The notes under the pieces are model-generated. The model worked only from the letters and a program-made list of their open reading frames with translations, ran no database searches and had not been told where the DNA came from. From contig CM017558.1 of the NCBI GenBank assembly GCA_007844125.1, forward strand, positions 49,322,772 to 49,386,771: a stretch of 64,000 nt of DNA, in the 5' to 3' direction. Origin of the DNA: Sinonovacula constricta. Lineage: Eukaryota; Mollusca; Bivalvia; Cardiida; Solecurtidae. The stretch's first letter is position 1; every line of letters starts with the position of its first letter. Of the stretch, positions 1 to 12,769 are shown piece by piece. Position numbers and translations under genes: made by a program.

Positions 1-1200
1 ATATCGGCATTTACTCCGATTTTAAATTATGTAACCAAACTAAAGAGTGAAAAGTCGACATTTTAAACTAGATTTCTAAGAGACAGAGTGATAAGAGTTT
101 TCAAGTGCCAGCCCTCATTATATTTGAAATATAATATAAAATATAAACAGGATATATAAGAAAGTCAATTATCATTCGTACGTTGTAACTAATATTCAAC
201 TTATCATGTATTTTGAATGCCAATATAAGGAGGTCGTTGATTGTTTTCGTTTGAGAAGAGAACCGGGAAAAGTCCATATTTAATATAAATGATTTGCAGA
301 TATATAGACTCGATTGCTTCAAAATTGCAGGCTCGGATCCAGAACTTTTTAGCTGGGGAGCCGAAGACCGAATTTGACAAACGTTCTGGGGAGGCGGGGG
401 AGGGAGGCGGTTCCGTGGGTCTGCTTACCCCACCCACTCTCCCCACCACCGACGTTCCCGGAAAAAGTTTGTCGAGTTGGATTATAAAATACAGCTAGAT
501 TACATCTGTACCTGTTTTCCCATCGATCGCCGTTTACATATACATATTATGTAATAGCAAGGAAAATAATAATAAAAACAGTCTTGCTATCTTTGTCAGC
601 AAACAATGATTGCAGCATCGTCGGAATTTATGCTTAATAAACATACATTTATATTGCCTGCATTGAGATTTCAGTTGGGTGTTCGAGAATGTGCTGTGTA
701 TAATGTCGATGTAGAGTATTTATGGAAGTTACAATTAAAACTCCTCTTATAAAAAATGATGTGTTTACATGTTTTAAACAGCGACATTTTTGAGCCAACG
801 AAAACTGCACGTTGCTACACATGGTGCTTCTTACAGCTGCAGATCAGTAGATTATACAATCATCATTAACTTAGCAATATATCTTCCCTTTTCTCCTTTT
901 TGCAGCCTTAAAGGCATCTCGAAAGGAATGTGGTATTGTTTTTCTTCTACATTTATTATGTACAACATGACCACATCTTCAACAAAACAAAACAGTAGAA
1001 TGCGAAAAGGTAAATTATTTTCCGAAAACGCACGAGACAATTTCAAAAAGGCTATCAAACTTTAGCATTAATAAACTTAAAGAACAACATTTTTGCACAT
1101 TAAATATTCTGACAAATATACAATAATGATGAAACTTTAATTAAGCGATTAATTTTATCGGTCTCGTAAAATATCGAGGTGGCAAATATTAAAACAAAAC
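1..1200. other. AT-rich non-coding stretch with a G/C-rich dispersed repeat at about 320-470
   Basis: I see no supported gene here. A short G/C-rich island at about 320-470 (a GGATCCAGAACTTTTT-like start followed by a G-rich then C-rich stretch) resembles the sequence at about 41080-41165 inside gene 2, which has a related GGGTCCAGAACTTTT start followed by a long G run. It is therefore probably one copy of a dispersed repeat. Open frames over it are short and follow the base composition. Confidence 0.5.
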
Positions 1201-1215
1201 TTAATTTTAATCATG

Positions 1216-4200
1216 TAAAGTCCGGGACACTTTTTGTATTGAGCTTATCTCACACATGATACCAGAGAAAATCATGATAACACTTTGTTTGCATACAATA
1301 GGACACGGAAAAAAAATAAAAATAAAAATAACGTACGAGCCAGTAACGTGCGAGACTATCTGTGCTCAATCTGCCGTAAAATAGCTGTTTCTTTCCTGTA
1401 TATTCATTTCTTGCCGTTAATTTTTATACAGCTACTGATCTTCACCGATGTTTACAAGTGAAGAAACCGCCATTTTGTTGAAAACGTTGAACTTCAAAAA
1501 TTCTCGTCAATAGTGACTATCAAATAGTAAGTTAAAAATACACATTGTTTGCAATGATTGTTTAATAGTTTGCATTTTGCCTTTAATAAATGTCATTTGT
1601 TTATAAACTGATTATTTTAAAATACGACCCATGCACAAGACGCTGTTATTTCTGTTCTAAATTCCGCCCCGTTCGTGACATAAATGTGTCCCGTACGTTA
1701 GGAAATAACCTTACTTGTTTTGTTTATTATAATGTCATTGATATATGATGTTTTGTCGATAAATAAGCAATAATACTATTTCTGACAAACCTCTTTTCCA
1801 AATTTAACATTTAATTCATTTAATGCATGGTCAAAGAACTCCCAAAAAAGTTTATTTTTATGAATGATTTTTTTTACTTTAGCTAAGTGTTTACTTCCCC
1901 CAAAAGTCATTCAGGACATATTTTTTCTTACATTTTGAATTAAATTAAATATTTGAATATTTATGTTCCATAATATATGGGTTCTTAGAGTTACATACAT
2001 TTATGTGAATACTTAGCGTATTGTTAAGCATAGATTTTGTTAAATGACGTGTCTCGTACGTTATTTAATTGTGTTCCGTACGTTATAAGTCATAATATCG
2101 TGTGCTTATCCTTCTATTTTTTTTTTATTTCAGTATGGCAAAGTCAAAAGCACAACATATGAAGGAGTAAGGGGAGAGGAAAATGCAGCAGCTTGGAAAC
2201 AGATGGCTCAAAGTTGAAAAAGAAAGAGTCAGAGCATACAGGCAAGGCAGTCTGTGCAAATGAATCCTGATAAAAAGGAACACGGGCGAATATTGGGAAA
2301 AATAAGACAAGCACGATATGGAAACAAAAATAAAGTCAATCGTACATTGACAAAGAAAAGACGATCGAAATCAAGCCATAGAAACACCATCTACTAGTAA
2401 AGATGTTGTATCCAGTTCAACTGATACACCGAAAATTTAACTACCATTTACTTTAAAAAATCCACTTCGGCTGTGAAGGGTAAAAAGCGTGCTTCGAGAG
2501 CCTTAGCAAAACTATATCGACGAATAGAGACTTTGGAAGATTAGAATGAAGAATGAATAACTCGAAAGGAAGTTGAAGAATGCACAGAAAAGGTTACTCA
2601 GATATGATCGTAAGAAATTCGAGACATCTATTTTGACACCGAGAAGGCAGTTAAGTTACTTAAGGAGTCAGGAATCAAACCAGATGAAGTCACCGACATC
2701 AGAAAGAAATTAGTTTTCGGAGAGTGTCTTAGTACTGAAATCAAATCAAGGAGGCTACGGCTGCACAAACACAACATTAAAAGAGACTGTTCACAGAGTA
2801 GCGTCAGGAATGGTAATTAAAGAGGGCCGTGCTTCAGAAGTGAACAGGATTGAACAGGAAAAGACTTATGTAGGAAAGAATATTAGCAAGACGAAAAGGT
2901 CAAGACTCCATGGACACAGACAGCAAGTGATTGACAGGATTACAACATTTCTAGAACGCGACGACAATTCTCGAATGTTGCCAGGTAAACAAGATTCTGT
3001 GCAGAGTGGGAAAGCTAAAGTACAGAAAAGAGTGATGAATGACTGTATGTGTAACCTTCATTTGAAATATCTTGCTGAGGCAATCACGAAGATGAAGTGT
3101 TTGTCTCTACTCCAAACACCAGAACTTCAGCTTTTTATTGCGTGCATTGAAATCTAGTCGAGCGAATAGTTGTACAAAGAAATCTACAAAGATAGTCAAT
3201 CATCACTTGACGAGATGCTTCAAAAGCTACCTGATGATGAAGTGGTCAAGTTTTAACAATGGAAACGTGTTAAACTTGCAAATGGTAAGGAAAGACAGCA
3301 AGTTGTTGAAGTCAACTTAAACAAGACTGAATTTGTACAACTGATGACCGAGACATTTCATTCATTCAGATCACACATAGAAAGAGTAAAGGAGCAATGT
3401 GGTGCTGTAAAAGCAATGAAAGAAAAGCTTCCACCAGGTCATGTGTCACTGAAAACAATACATGTAATACGCTCGAAGAGATACAGTCGGTCTACTGGAA
3501 TAGCTCTATGAAGACTCTCCATCCGGCTGTCATTTACTGTCGTGCCGATGGCAATGAACTCAAACATTTAAGTTACGTGTATGTGTCTGAAGTGCTTGAC
3601 CATAACGCAGCAATGGTCAAAAGTATCATTGACAAACTTGTCACAGCTGTGAAAGCAGTTGTGCAAAACCTTGAATGCATTCACTTTTGGACTGATTCAC
3701 CAAGTTCGCAGTATTGCAAAAAGACTATTTTTGACTTCATAAGCAGATTTCCTGAACTCTACGGGCCACACGCATCATCGCATTACTTTGAGAGTGGCCG
3801 CGGCAAAGTGGCGTGCGACGGTGTTGAAGGAACAACAAACCGGAATGCAGACAATGCCATTAAACAGGGAAAGGTTCTTATACAACATGCAGCGGACTAT
3901 TACTCATGGGCTTTACAAAATGAAAAGGGTATTCGTTATGATATGGTAGCTGAGGAAGAGTAATGCCGCAACAAGGACATTGTTGATAAGCACAATTCTG
4001 AAATCAAACCAGTTAAAGGATCAATGCTGATTCGTGCAGTGGTTGGAGTGAAAAATGCTCATGGAACAATCGCGGTTAGGGACACAACTTGCGCATGCGA
4101 TGATTGTTTTAACCATTTTTTTTTCAATTTATTTATTTGGCATAAACATACAGTTACACAAAACAAACAGGAATCTTTGTTATACCAGAATGTAGATGGG

Positions 4201-5124
4201 ATGTACGGTTCATTGGTACCAAAAACGAGAGTAGATGTTGTAGACAACATAGATGCGAACAAGGACAACTAGAATATCAAACAGAAAGAAAGTAACCTGA
4301 ACATTAACAAAGAGACAGATGCTGATCAAAATAGAAAGGTGGGCGAGAGAAATGACATTGATATTTCAGCTGGTGACTTTGTTGTCCAGTATGACGATGA
4401 TCGTTTCTGTGGACAAGTAGTTGACATAACAACAACACTGTACGTGTTAATTTCATGAAGGAATGTTAAGAAAGTCGATGCTCCTGTTGCCACAAGTAAA
4501 GCAATACGAATGTTTGCTTTCCCAAATGATGTCCTCTATTTACTGAATGATGGTTGATATGGTGTCAAATGTTGTCCTTTTGTTGGATGGCTACTGATCA
4601 ATATGAAAAGCCTTTTGGTCAATTTAGTTGTGAACTGATAAAACAGTTAACACAAACATCTCTTGCTTCGCCTGTAAGTTGTTAAGTACTCATGACCAGT
4701 AGTAAAAACATATCTAGTTCAGTTGAAGTTCCATTCATACGTTACACCCTTTGAGTCAAGTAATGTACGGGACAATTTTTGAAATGTTAAAATTCTAAAT
4801 ATGTCTCATAGTTTTATACGATGTTTCTTCAGTCATATTTTACACAACACTAAATTGTTTAAGATTGTATAAATACCAGTTTCCATAGTTTATATGTTCA
4901 AAATGAACAATTTTGTTTGTGTGATGTAATATGAACGCACCGTGAAAAACGGTTTTGGCATAATTCTACAAAAGTTACCTGTTGTTGTCATAGTTGCAAA
5001 TGACAATGTGTTTTTTTTCAATTATGAAACCATATATTGTAGTTTTCTTCTGTTCATATACATGCCACATAGAAAGTACGTCACGTACAGGACATTTTTA
5101 AAATCTAAGATAACGTACGGGACA
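1216..5124. mobile_element. Probable old DNA transposon of unassigned type, marked by repeated 14-mers flanking a decayed gene
   Basis: A 14-mer near TAACGTACGGGACA recurs on both sides of the decayed gene at 2.1-4.6 kb. Forward-orientation copies lie at 1216-1229, 1329-1342 and 1344-1357 (diverged) and at 4761-4774, 5081-5094 and 5111-5124. Inverted copies lie at 1687-1700, 2050-2063 and 2072-2085. The motif is CpG-containing in very AT-rich sequence, so this clustering is unlikely by chance. Clustered subterminal repeats around one gene are typical of transposase-binding regions of DNA transposons. I found no clean terminal inverted repeat or target duplication, so the outer limits are those of the outermost motifs and the superfamily is unknown. 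Confidence 0.5.
2135..4565 (+). pseudogene. Decayed single-exon gene of a repeated metazoan family of unknown function
   Basis: The stretch reads as one long protein broken by many stops and frame changes. Pieces in order: a lysine/arginine-rich N-terminal part (2135-2600); a helix-like part with VFGECLSTEIK (about 2640-2810); a part with FLERDDNSRMLPGKQD and VQKRVMNDCM (2810-3157); a part with LEEIQSVYWNSS and LHPAVIYC (3460-3540); the best preserved block, with HFWTDSPSSQYCKKTIFDF and YFESGRGKVACDGVEGT (3540-3963); VRDTTCACDDCF (4075-4110); and a C-terminal SAGDFVVQYDDDRFCGQVV (about 4365-4425). From memory this order matches intron-poor, multicopy 'uncharacterized' proteins of fish, cnidarians and molluscs; I know no established function. 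A T-rich stretch near 4110-4170 seems to interrupt the conserved cysteine part. It cannot make a full protein now. Confidence 0.6.
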
Positions 5125-7836
5125 ACAGATATTTTTATAAAAAGTAAACATACTTTTACAGTTTTCTTTCCTTACAGTAAGAAATAGTTCTCTGTTTTGA
5201 CAACCTTTAAACAAAATTGACTTTGTTTGCAGCGTTTTAGAGCAGTTGTAATGTTTTATAGTTTTAATAGAAATAAAATTTAAAAAATATATTTTCTCAA
5301 TATTTTTTTCGACTTTTACGTCTATATGGTTTTTAGTAATTTATTCCAAATATTGATACCATTCTTAATAAAATTATGCTGAATTTTAGTACATTTAGTC
5401 CATTTTTATATTGAACTTGGCGACAATAATCACACAAATGGGTTTTAAAACCTCATATTTTATTATGCTGGTCTTAGTAAATCAAACGTCAATATCTCAT
5501 GAAGTATGCTAGCCCAGCTGACAAAATGTTTATTCTAAACACAGAAGATGCACGCAATACCAAAAAAAAGCATTAACAACGTTAATATGATATGAAAAAA
5601 AAATGGTGAAAAATATGTGCAAATGTCCACCCTAAGTAGGATTGAGTCTTTACCACTTATATAATCCAATATGCCAAGTCACTCGCCTCTCGCCAAGGGA
5701 AGGAACTTAAAACCATTTGTACCTGACCTTACCAAAGAAAATTAAATGGGACCCGCAAATTAGTTGTTGACAAACTTTGGCCTTGTCAATTTCCCGAAAA
5801 CTTTTTTTGCAGGAAGGAAAATTGAACAGAAAGCCATCGATTAGAAGCTGTATTAGGGTGAAACATGGCATCCGTTCAGGAAACACAAGCCAGGTTTGTG
5901 GACAACAATGACATCTTTAATTGTAAATGCCATTGAAACAAATAACTGCCTGGTTGTTGTGTACCATATTCCGTTTCTTGGGAATTCCCTAACTAGGCCA
6001 ATTGATGATTTGTAGATGGAATATTTATGCTGATAATTTAAAGTTAATAAGTAATTAAATTGTATAAATAAATTGAGAAATTGCGTTTTGCTAAGGCGAT
6101 GTTGTGTGTTCCTTGGATGTCTGTTTAATTGAAAATTACTGACTACTTTCGTTTTGAAAATGAATGACACCAGATTCAATAACTTAGACAATATTATGTG
6201 TCTACATATTGACTAGTTGGAAAAAGTTTCTTTCAAAAATCATGTAAAATCACGTTGTTGACTTCCCTTTTTCTTTGGGAAGTATGTAACATGCCTATTG
6301 AGCAGTGAAATGCATATCAAAATAGGAAGTATAACCTTCAAGAAAAAATACTGATAAACCTTATGGTGCATGGTTCAGCAACTTTTCAACCCCTGGATAG
6401 ATTCACGCTGTCAAACAGGTGATTTAAGCCAATCAGGTATTTAGGGGATGGTTTTCTTATTTCAGAAGTTTATTCTATTCCTTTTTAATGTTATGTATAA
6501 TTAATGGATAGATAAAAGATTACTCTTTCAGTATATGCAAAGATATTTGCATTGTGATTGTATACAATATGTTCAAAAGTGATTGAAAGACTAAATAAAA
6601 TCAGAAAATTATACATCAACGGCTGTTGCATTACTGGAGCCCAAAATTGTACAATTGATGGTTTCATTAAGTTGTGCTTTAACTATAGTCTATACATTTG
6701 TTCATATTTGCATTCACATGATTTATACACTTGTAGAAAGATAATTGATTTATCTTTCTTAATAAGTAATAACATGAGCCCTATGTTTCTTTGAATTAGT
6801 AACGGTTCGCCACAATACGATTCACCACAGTTTAATAACGATTTGCCACATTTGTGTAATGATTCACCTCATATTAAAAATAATAGGATATAAACTCCTG
6901 ATAGCTAAAATTTTGCATAGTTACACACATGAAATTAAAACTTAATGAAAAAATATCTCGTATTATGCACCACTCTCAACTATGAATTAGTGTTATTATC
7001 AGAAGGTGTGACCACTTACCCTTAAACGCTCTATATTTAATAAAAGCAGTGCTAATCCTGATTGAGTTATTGATATATGGCTAAAGACCTTTAATTAGAT
7101 TGTTTAATAAGACTTGTTATCATCTTCTTAATTATTGAATCAGATAGGAATGACGGCAGTTAGTTCAAACATTGCTGTGTTGTTTTTTTGCCTGTTTTAA
7201 AGTCAGATATTGGATCATTCCCAATCTCAAAAGGTATGTTTTTTCCCAATTTCAAGGAGAAAATTCCTAATTTGAAGAATGATGAAAAAGTGTAATGCTC
7301 ATTTCTGATCAAATAAATGACAGAATTGACTACTTCAAACAGGTGAGAAATAGATATTGCTTTGTAAATGAGTGAAATATATAAAGATTTGAATAAATTA
7401 AACAATTGATTTTTTGTTCATTTAATTGGATGGTTTGAGTTTTATACAATGTTGTCTAAAACAACACGAAGGAGTCTAATTCTTTTGATTCACATATCTA
7501 GAATAGCAATGAAGATGCCTGTTCTTCTGTGTATCTCCTGTTTGTGGCGTATCTACAGGATATCACATACTGTAAAATGTCACAGTTGGAACCACATCAT
7601 ATGTGGAATCAGGGGTATTTTCGATCAGGAGTATGATAATGCTGTCAACCAAAATCAACCAAAGTCATAAGCCGCAGTTCATTTGAATGCAGTTTCGGCA
7701 TGATGAAGAGCCCATAGATACTGACATATTTGTCAACTACAGTATCCTGGTAGTGCCAGAAAGAGAGCTTAGCACAGTATTACTATTAGTGGCCTCTCTC
7801 CTACTTTAGAACAAATGAAGACACACTAATAATACT
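4566..7836. other. No gene seen
   Basis: AT-rich sequence. Apart from the 14-mer copies listed with the putative transposon (4761-5124), I see no splice-consistent coding exon, RNA gene or recognisable element. Open frames here (for example 5853-6191 minus, 6558-6794 plus, 7449-7670 plus) have no recognisable motif and low-complexity composition. A weak short-period pattern of GCCACA/CACCACA words is present at about 6805-6870. Confidence 0.5.
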
Positions 7837-8590
7837 GGCATTCCACATCACCAGACCAGACCGATCCATGATGGCAAGATGGTGGAAGAAGAATCCAAGG
7901 AAAACATTTCTGCTGTGGACAAGACGCTGGCATTCAACATCACCAGACCAGACCGATCCATGGTGGCAAGATGGTAGAAAAAGAATCCAAGGAAAACATT
8001 TCTGCTGTGGACAAGACGCTGGCATTCAACATCACCAGACCAGACCGATCCATGGTGGCAAGATGGTAGAAAAAGAATCCAAGGAAAACATTTCTGCTGT
8101 GGACAAGACGCTGGCATTCAACATCACCAGACCAGACCGATCCATGGTGGCAAGATGGTAGAAAAAGAATCCAAGGAAAACATTTCTGCTGTGGACAAGA
8201 CGCTGGCATTCAACATCACCAGACCAGACCGATCCATGATGGCAAGATGGTAGAAGAAGAATCCAAGGGAAACATTTCTGCTGTGGACAAGACGCTAGCA
8301 TTCCACATCATAAGACCAGACCGATCCATGGTGGCAAGATGGTAGAAGAAGAATCCAAGGAAAACATTTCTGCTGTGGACAAGACGCTGGCATTCAACAT
8401 CACCAGACCAGACCGACCCATGGTGGCAAGATGGTAGAAGAAGAATCCAAGGAAAACATTTCTGCAGTGGACAAGACGCTGGCATTCAACATCACCAGAC
8501 CAGACCGATCCATGATGGCAAGATGGTAGAAGAAGAATACAAGGAAAACATTTCTGCTGTGGACAAGATGCTGGCATTCAACATCACCAG
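7837..8590. repeat. Tandem repeat, 92 bp unit, eight full copies plus a partial one
   Basis: Each unit begins GGCATTC(A/C)ACATC and contains GACCGATCCATG and AAACATTTCTGCTGTGGAC. Unit starts are at 7837, 7929, 8021, 8113, 8205, 8297, 8389 and 8481, with an 18 bp partial copy at 8573-8590. Copies differ by only a few bases. Because 92 is not a multiple of three, overlapping open frames of 89-97 residues appear on both strands with a 92-residue period. These are products of the repeat and not evidence of a gene. Confidence 0.95.
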
Positions 8591-8817
8591 ATTCATGACG
8601 GAACTTGCTTTTTAAGTGCTGCGGAGGCTGCTGTTTCAGGCTTCTCCTGTGTCTGCCTCTTCTGGTGCTTATATTGCATGCTGAAACAAAGAAAAATCGT
8701 CCTGCTTGTCTAGCTCCCTGTTCTTTTGTTATGTGTGTTTTATACTAATTCCATAGAGATTTTATAAGTAAAGTACCTAATGGTAAAAAATGAAATTGCA
8801 TGCAAGTGCTAATAATA

Positions 8818-8945
8818 ATAAAAATAAGCTACTCACTGTTACACAAAATATATAAAATTATACACACTGTCCCATTTTAAGTTACCTTTTAAATTTAAAA
8901 GAAAACAAATGTAATAAAGTTATTGGATAAAATGAGCTATTTTTA
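8818..8945 (+). repeat. First copy of a duplicated segment of about 120 bp
   Basis: This segment and 9920-10035 share long near-identical stretches, including TATATAAAATTATACA, TACCTTTTAAATTTAAAAGA and AATGTAATAAAGTTATTGGAT, in the same orientation about 1.1 kb apart. No terminal structure or coding potential is visible. Confidence 0.75.
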
Positions 8946-9791
8946 TGTTTTTACTCCATTATAAAATCGTTTTTAAAGTCACTTCTCTAAATGAATGCCA
9001 AATAGGCTGAGTCAATTAATCATTTAATCAGTGAATACCACTAACTGGTTGCCTTAAGGGTACGCTGTGAACATTTATAAGGCGGCTTGATTATCACCTT
9101 CCTTTAATCACACCAATTCACCTTTATTGTAGTCAGATAATTAGGTGTCTGCAGTATACACTTGTCATGTTCAGTAATAACATCAGCATTAGATTAGATT
9201 ATAAAAAATGTTGCATAAGGTTGAATCATTTTGTAACACTGATTTAACTATGAAATTTTAGATCTATCATCTGTAGGAGTTTCAAATCCTGAAACATTTT
9301 TAATATGTTCTGAATTATTGTAGAAGTGTGGCGAGTCATTCAGAATCATTATTGTGCTGAACTTTCATTGCTGTTTAGTTTATCTAAAACACAGTTATAT
9401 TGCACTAAAAACCCTGTGCAACTTAATGGAAATCTGCGGCTCCAAATGAGACCAGTGCATAAATTACTTTTAACAGGTAAAGTACTGCATATGAGTGTTA
9501 AATGACTCTCCCATTCCATTAATTCAGTTATTTGATATATTACAATGTTTTTAAATATATTATATAATTTATTCATTATTTACAATATAAAATGAAATAC
9601 AACAAACTATATATCATTCAAAATATTTATTTAAATGATTAACAACAATATAAAAGAAAAGAAGACAAAATGTCTGTTTTCATGATCAAAAGTAATGTGG
9701 TAGAAGTAACAGGTAATTAACATTGGAGGAACATTCACCTGTTTAATTTTATATGTGTCTGTTTTAATTTGCTAGTGCACTTAGAACAAAT

Positions 9792-9855
9792 CCATTTACC
9801 TGTTATGTTAATTATTTACCTGTTATGTTAATTATTTACCTGTTATGTTAATTAT
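9792..9855. repeat. 20 bp unit repeated three times
   Basis: The unit ATTTACCTGTTATGTTAATT occurs three times in direct tandem. It is a short local expansion with no other signal. Confidence 0.85.
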
Positions 9856-9919
9856 TGAGCATTCATGATACCACTTATGGCAAAATTTATGTGAACAATG
9901 TACCATGTTTCTTATAATA

Positions 9920-10035
9920 AAATAAGCTTGTCAATGTTACACAAAGTATATAAAATTATACATGTGCCCCATTTTTAATTACCTTTTAAATTTAAAAGAA
10001 AACAAATGTAATAAAGTTATTGGATAGAATGAGTT
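9920..10035 (+). repeat. Second copy of the duplicated segment of about 120 bp
   Basis: This is the partner of 8818-8945. It differs by scattered substitutions, so the duplication is not very recent, or both are copies of one dispersed element. Confidence 0.75.
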
Positions 10036-12432
10036 TGATTGTGATACTCTTAAATAATGACATTGTATTTGATTCTAAACATTGTAAATCAAAATCAGTT
10101 TATCCAAAAGTGAGAACAATAGAATATTAGAAAACAACAAGAACTGATTGCAATGGTAATGGGGTACATTGGTGAAATGAAAATTGTCTCCCTTGTTAGA
10201 TAACATCTGGATATTTCCAAACGGTAGGTCCTTTTAGTTGAAATGCTTGGACTTGTTCTTTTGTAGATATTGCAATTACAAACTGTGAAATTTCTTACTA
10301 TTGCATAAATATAAGCTTATAATCCATTTTCATACTTATAGAGATTTGTTATTTAAAAAAGAAAAAGGAAGTGTTTGTTGATGATGGTTAACCTGGGTAT
10401 CACAAGAAAGGCAGAAAACAACATACACTCCAAAGAGCACAAGCATAAAAACAGAGTAAAACAAATGAAAGGACCTACTTGCATTTAGGGAGTTTTTCAG
10501 GGGAGATTATTTATTAATATCATTGAAATGTGGAATCTGTTACAGGTTAAATTACATTTGGACATCTGGATTTTCATGCAAAATGACACTTATGCAAATG
10601 CACTCTCGTGCGTTAACTAAGCAAAATATGGATATTATTGGCGTAATCTCTCTTCACAGTTTGACAGGTGACAGTTATTAAGCATGTAGCTGCCTCTACT
10701 CAAAATATGCTGCTGTGCACACATTGACCCCCACATTTTTTTTATTTCATCTGCAGTAACAACTTACCCTAGTATGGGTAGTACCACTACTTGCACCATA
10801 ATAAGATTGTAAATTTTCTACATGGGTTTAGTAACTTTTCTCTAGTTCTGCTTATTTTTAGATGGCAACAAGTTTTGTACACTTCTATTTCAAATTTTTT
10901 CTTCTTGGATTATTCTGTCCTCTTAATGATCACACCTTGGTTGTATCTGGTGGAGAAGTTACAGCTTTTTGTTTGTCGTTGACCACTTTACTTTTGTATC
11001 CTTAGATATACATTGGTTACTGGATTTTATTGACAAACATTTATTTCTGCTGTTAAGATGACGTCTATGCCACTACACAATAGGCATGAGGCTTACTGAT
11101 ATAAATCCCAGGGAGGATTTATGACTTAATTATCCTTGGTTTTTAATTGCTTTATATCAGTTTGACTTATTCCACTTGAACCATTTGTCTGCTGTGATTA
11201 CTCAAATGACTAAAATACAATATTTATTTCCTCAGTATCGTGATGTTTCTGCATGAAGGCGTAGCGATAAATAGGTCTTCATAAAAGCAAGTGATTTATT
11301 TCTTGTGAACAACTGTCTAATATTTATTTATATCTTGATAGCAAATCTTCCCCTAGAGCCACCACATAGAATATAGAAACACAAGCGGTCATGCATAATG
11401 GCTGACCAGTGATGCAATTGGGTTTTGGATAGTATGTGTGAAGAAAGCATTAAAAATGTACTTTAAAGGGCAAAATAATGCCAAAACTTTTCTTATTGCA
11501 CAACAATAAATGGAAGTTTGTTACATTTAACTATATTAAGAAAAATGGAAACCAACCAATAATTTGAACCAACCATATAATGCTTGGCTTTAAAACCAGA
11601 GTTTGAATAACCACAGTTCAGCTGCAATTTCCATTTAAATGTTGCCCATATAAATCCAAAGTGCAACAGACCACTTTGTTGGGTTGCATGGTAGTTGACC
11701 ACGTTTAAGTATAGATACACCATGAGCATCATTAATGTTCTACTGTACTAGCTCATGCATTTTATAAAAAGCATTTTAACATAATTTTTTGCTTCAAAAA
11801 GTAATTGGGGAATATAAATATTGCCAGGGGAAGACATACTGAATTTTAAGGTATAACTCACTTGTTCAGCTTATAAGGGTAGTTTCAGAGCTTATAAGCC
11901 AAGTGTCCAGATAATGTGGGTGTCGTATCATGGCAGATGCTCCCCCCAGCTATCGCAGTAATGGCAATAGTGTACCTGCCTCTAGTGAGCACAGCCTCTT
12001 AATGACTCAAGAATCCCTAGTAGCACCCCACTGACAACACAACAACAACCACAAAAACAAAAAACAGTCAAGAATTTTTTATTACAGTCTACAAAGTTAG
12101 TACCTTTGAATTTACAAGTTATAGTGTGTCACTAGACTCTTGTTCTTGTTCCTTAATAAAGGTTTGTAACTTACAGGGGCAAGTTAAGGTGCTGAACATT
12201 TTTATAATTTATAATTTTTATCATTTATGTTTGTTTCGATTACTACGCCATCATCAATCTAATTCTTTCAGTTCTAGATTTAAAAAGAAATAACAAGGTA
12301 AAACTTCACCTTGATATGTCCATATTTATACCAAACCTACTTATATCCCAAATACTGTATTTAACTTTCTTGAATGTCTAGTAATTTAATATAAATATAT
12401 ATTATTATATTTCTCTTTTTACTTTTTTCCAG

Positions 12433-12769
12433 TGACTTTTATGTCAGTAAGAAGTTAACATCAAGTTTCCGATTGAACAAACATGGAGTCAAACTACTTG
12501 TTGCCGCTATAGACTTTGGAACAACTTACAGTGGATATGCCTTCTCACTCATAGAGGAAAAGGAAAAAATCTCCTCAAACAGTTGGTGTGCTGGATCAAG
12601 ATCTCTTATGTCTTTGAAAACCCCAACTACACTCTTATTGAAACCCGATAAAACATTCCATGCTTTTGGATACGAGGCAGAAGATGCATATAGCCAGCTA
12701 GCTGATGATGAAGAACATACAGGGTACTACTACTTCAGGAGATTTAAAATGATGCTGTTTGGCCAGTCG
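12433..12769 (+). CDS. Gene 1, first visible coding exon (phosphate-1 loop)
   Basis: The acceptor is a long pyrimidine tract ending in CCAG at 12429-12432; the donor is GGTAAGT at 12769-12775. One base completes an upstream codon, then 112 codons follow. It carries IDFGTTYSGYAF and the family motif FRRFKM near the end. An ATG at 12483 is out of frame and meets a stop after nine codons, so it is not the start. Confidence 0.85.

Larger units (their letters stand above)
8591..12432. other. Upstream region of HSPA12-like gene 1; no gene resolved
   Basis: This stretch should contain, or lie just downstream of, the first exon(s) and promoter of gene 1, but I could not pick out an exon with confidence. 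It holds a direct duplication (8818-8945 and 9920-10035) and a threefold 20 bp repeat (9792-9855). The last 20 bases are a pyrimidine-rich tract ending in the AG acceptor at 12431-12432. Confidence 0.45.

Noticed and set aside
7848..8577. Series of open frames of 89-97 residues on both strands
   Set aside because: They are all translations of the same 92 bp tandem repeat, overlap on both strands and shift frame with each unit; no domain or expression signal.
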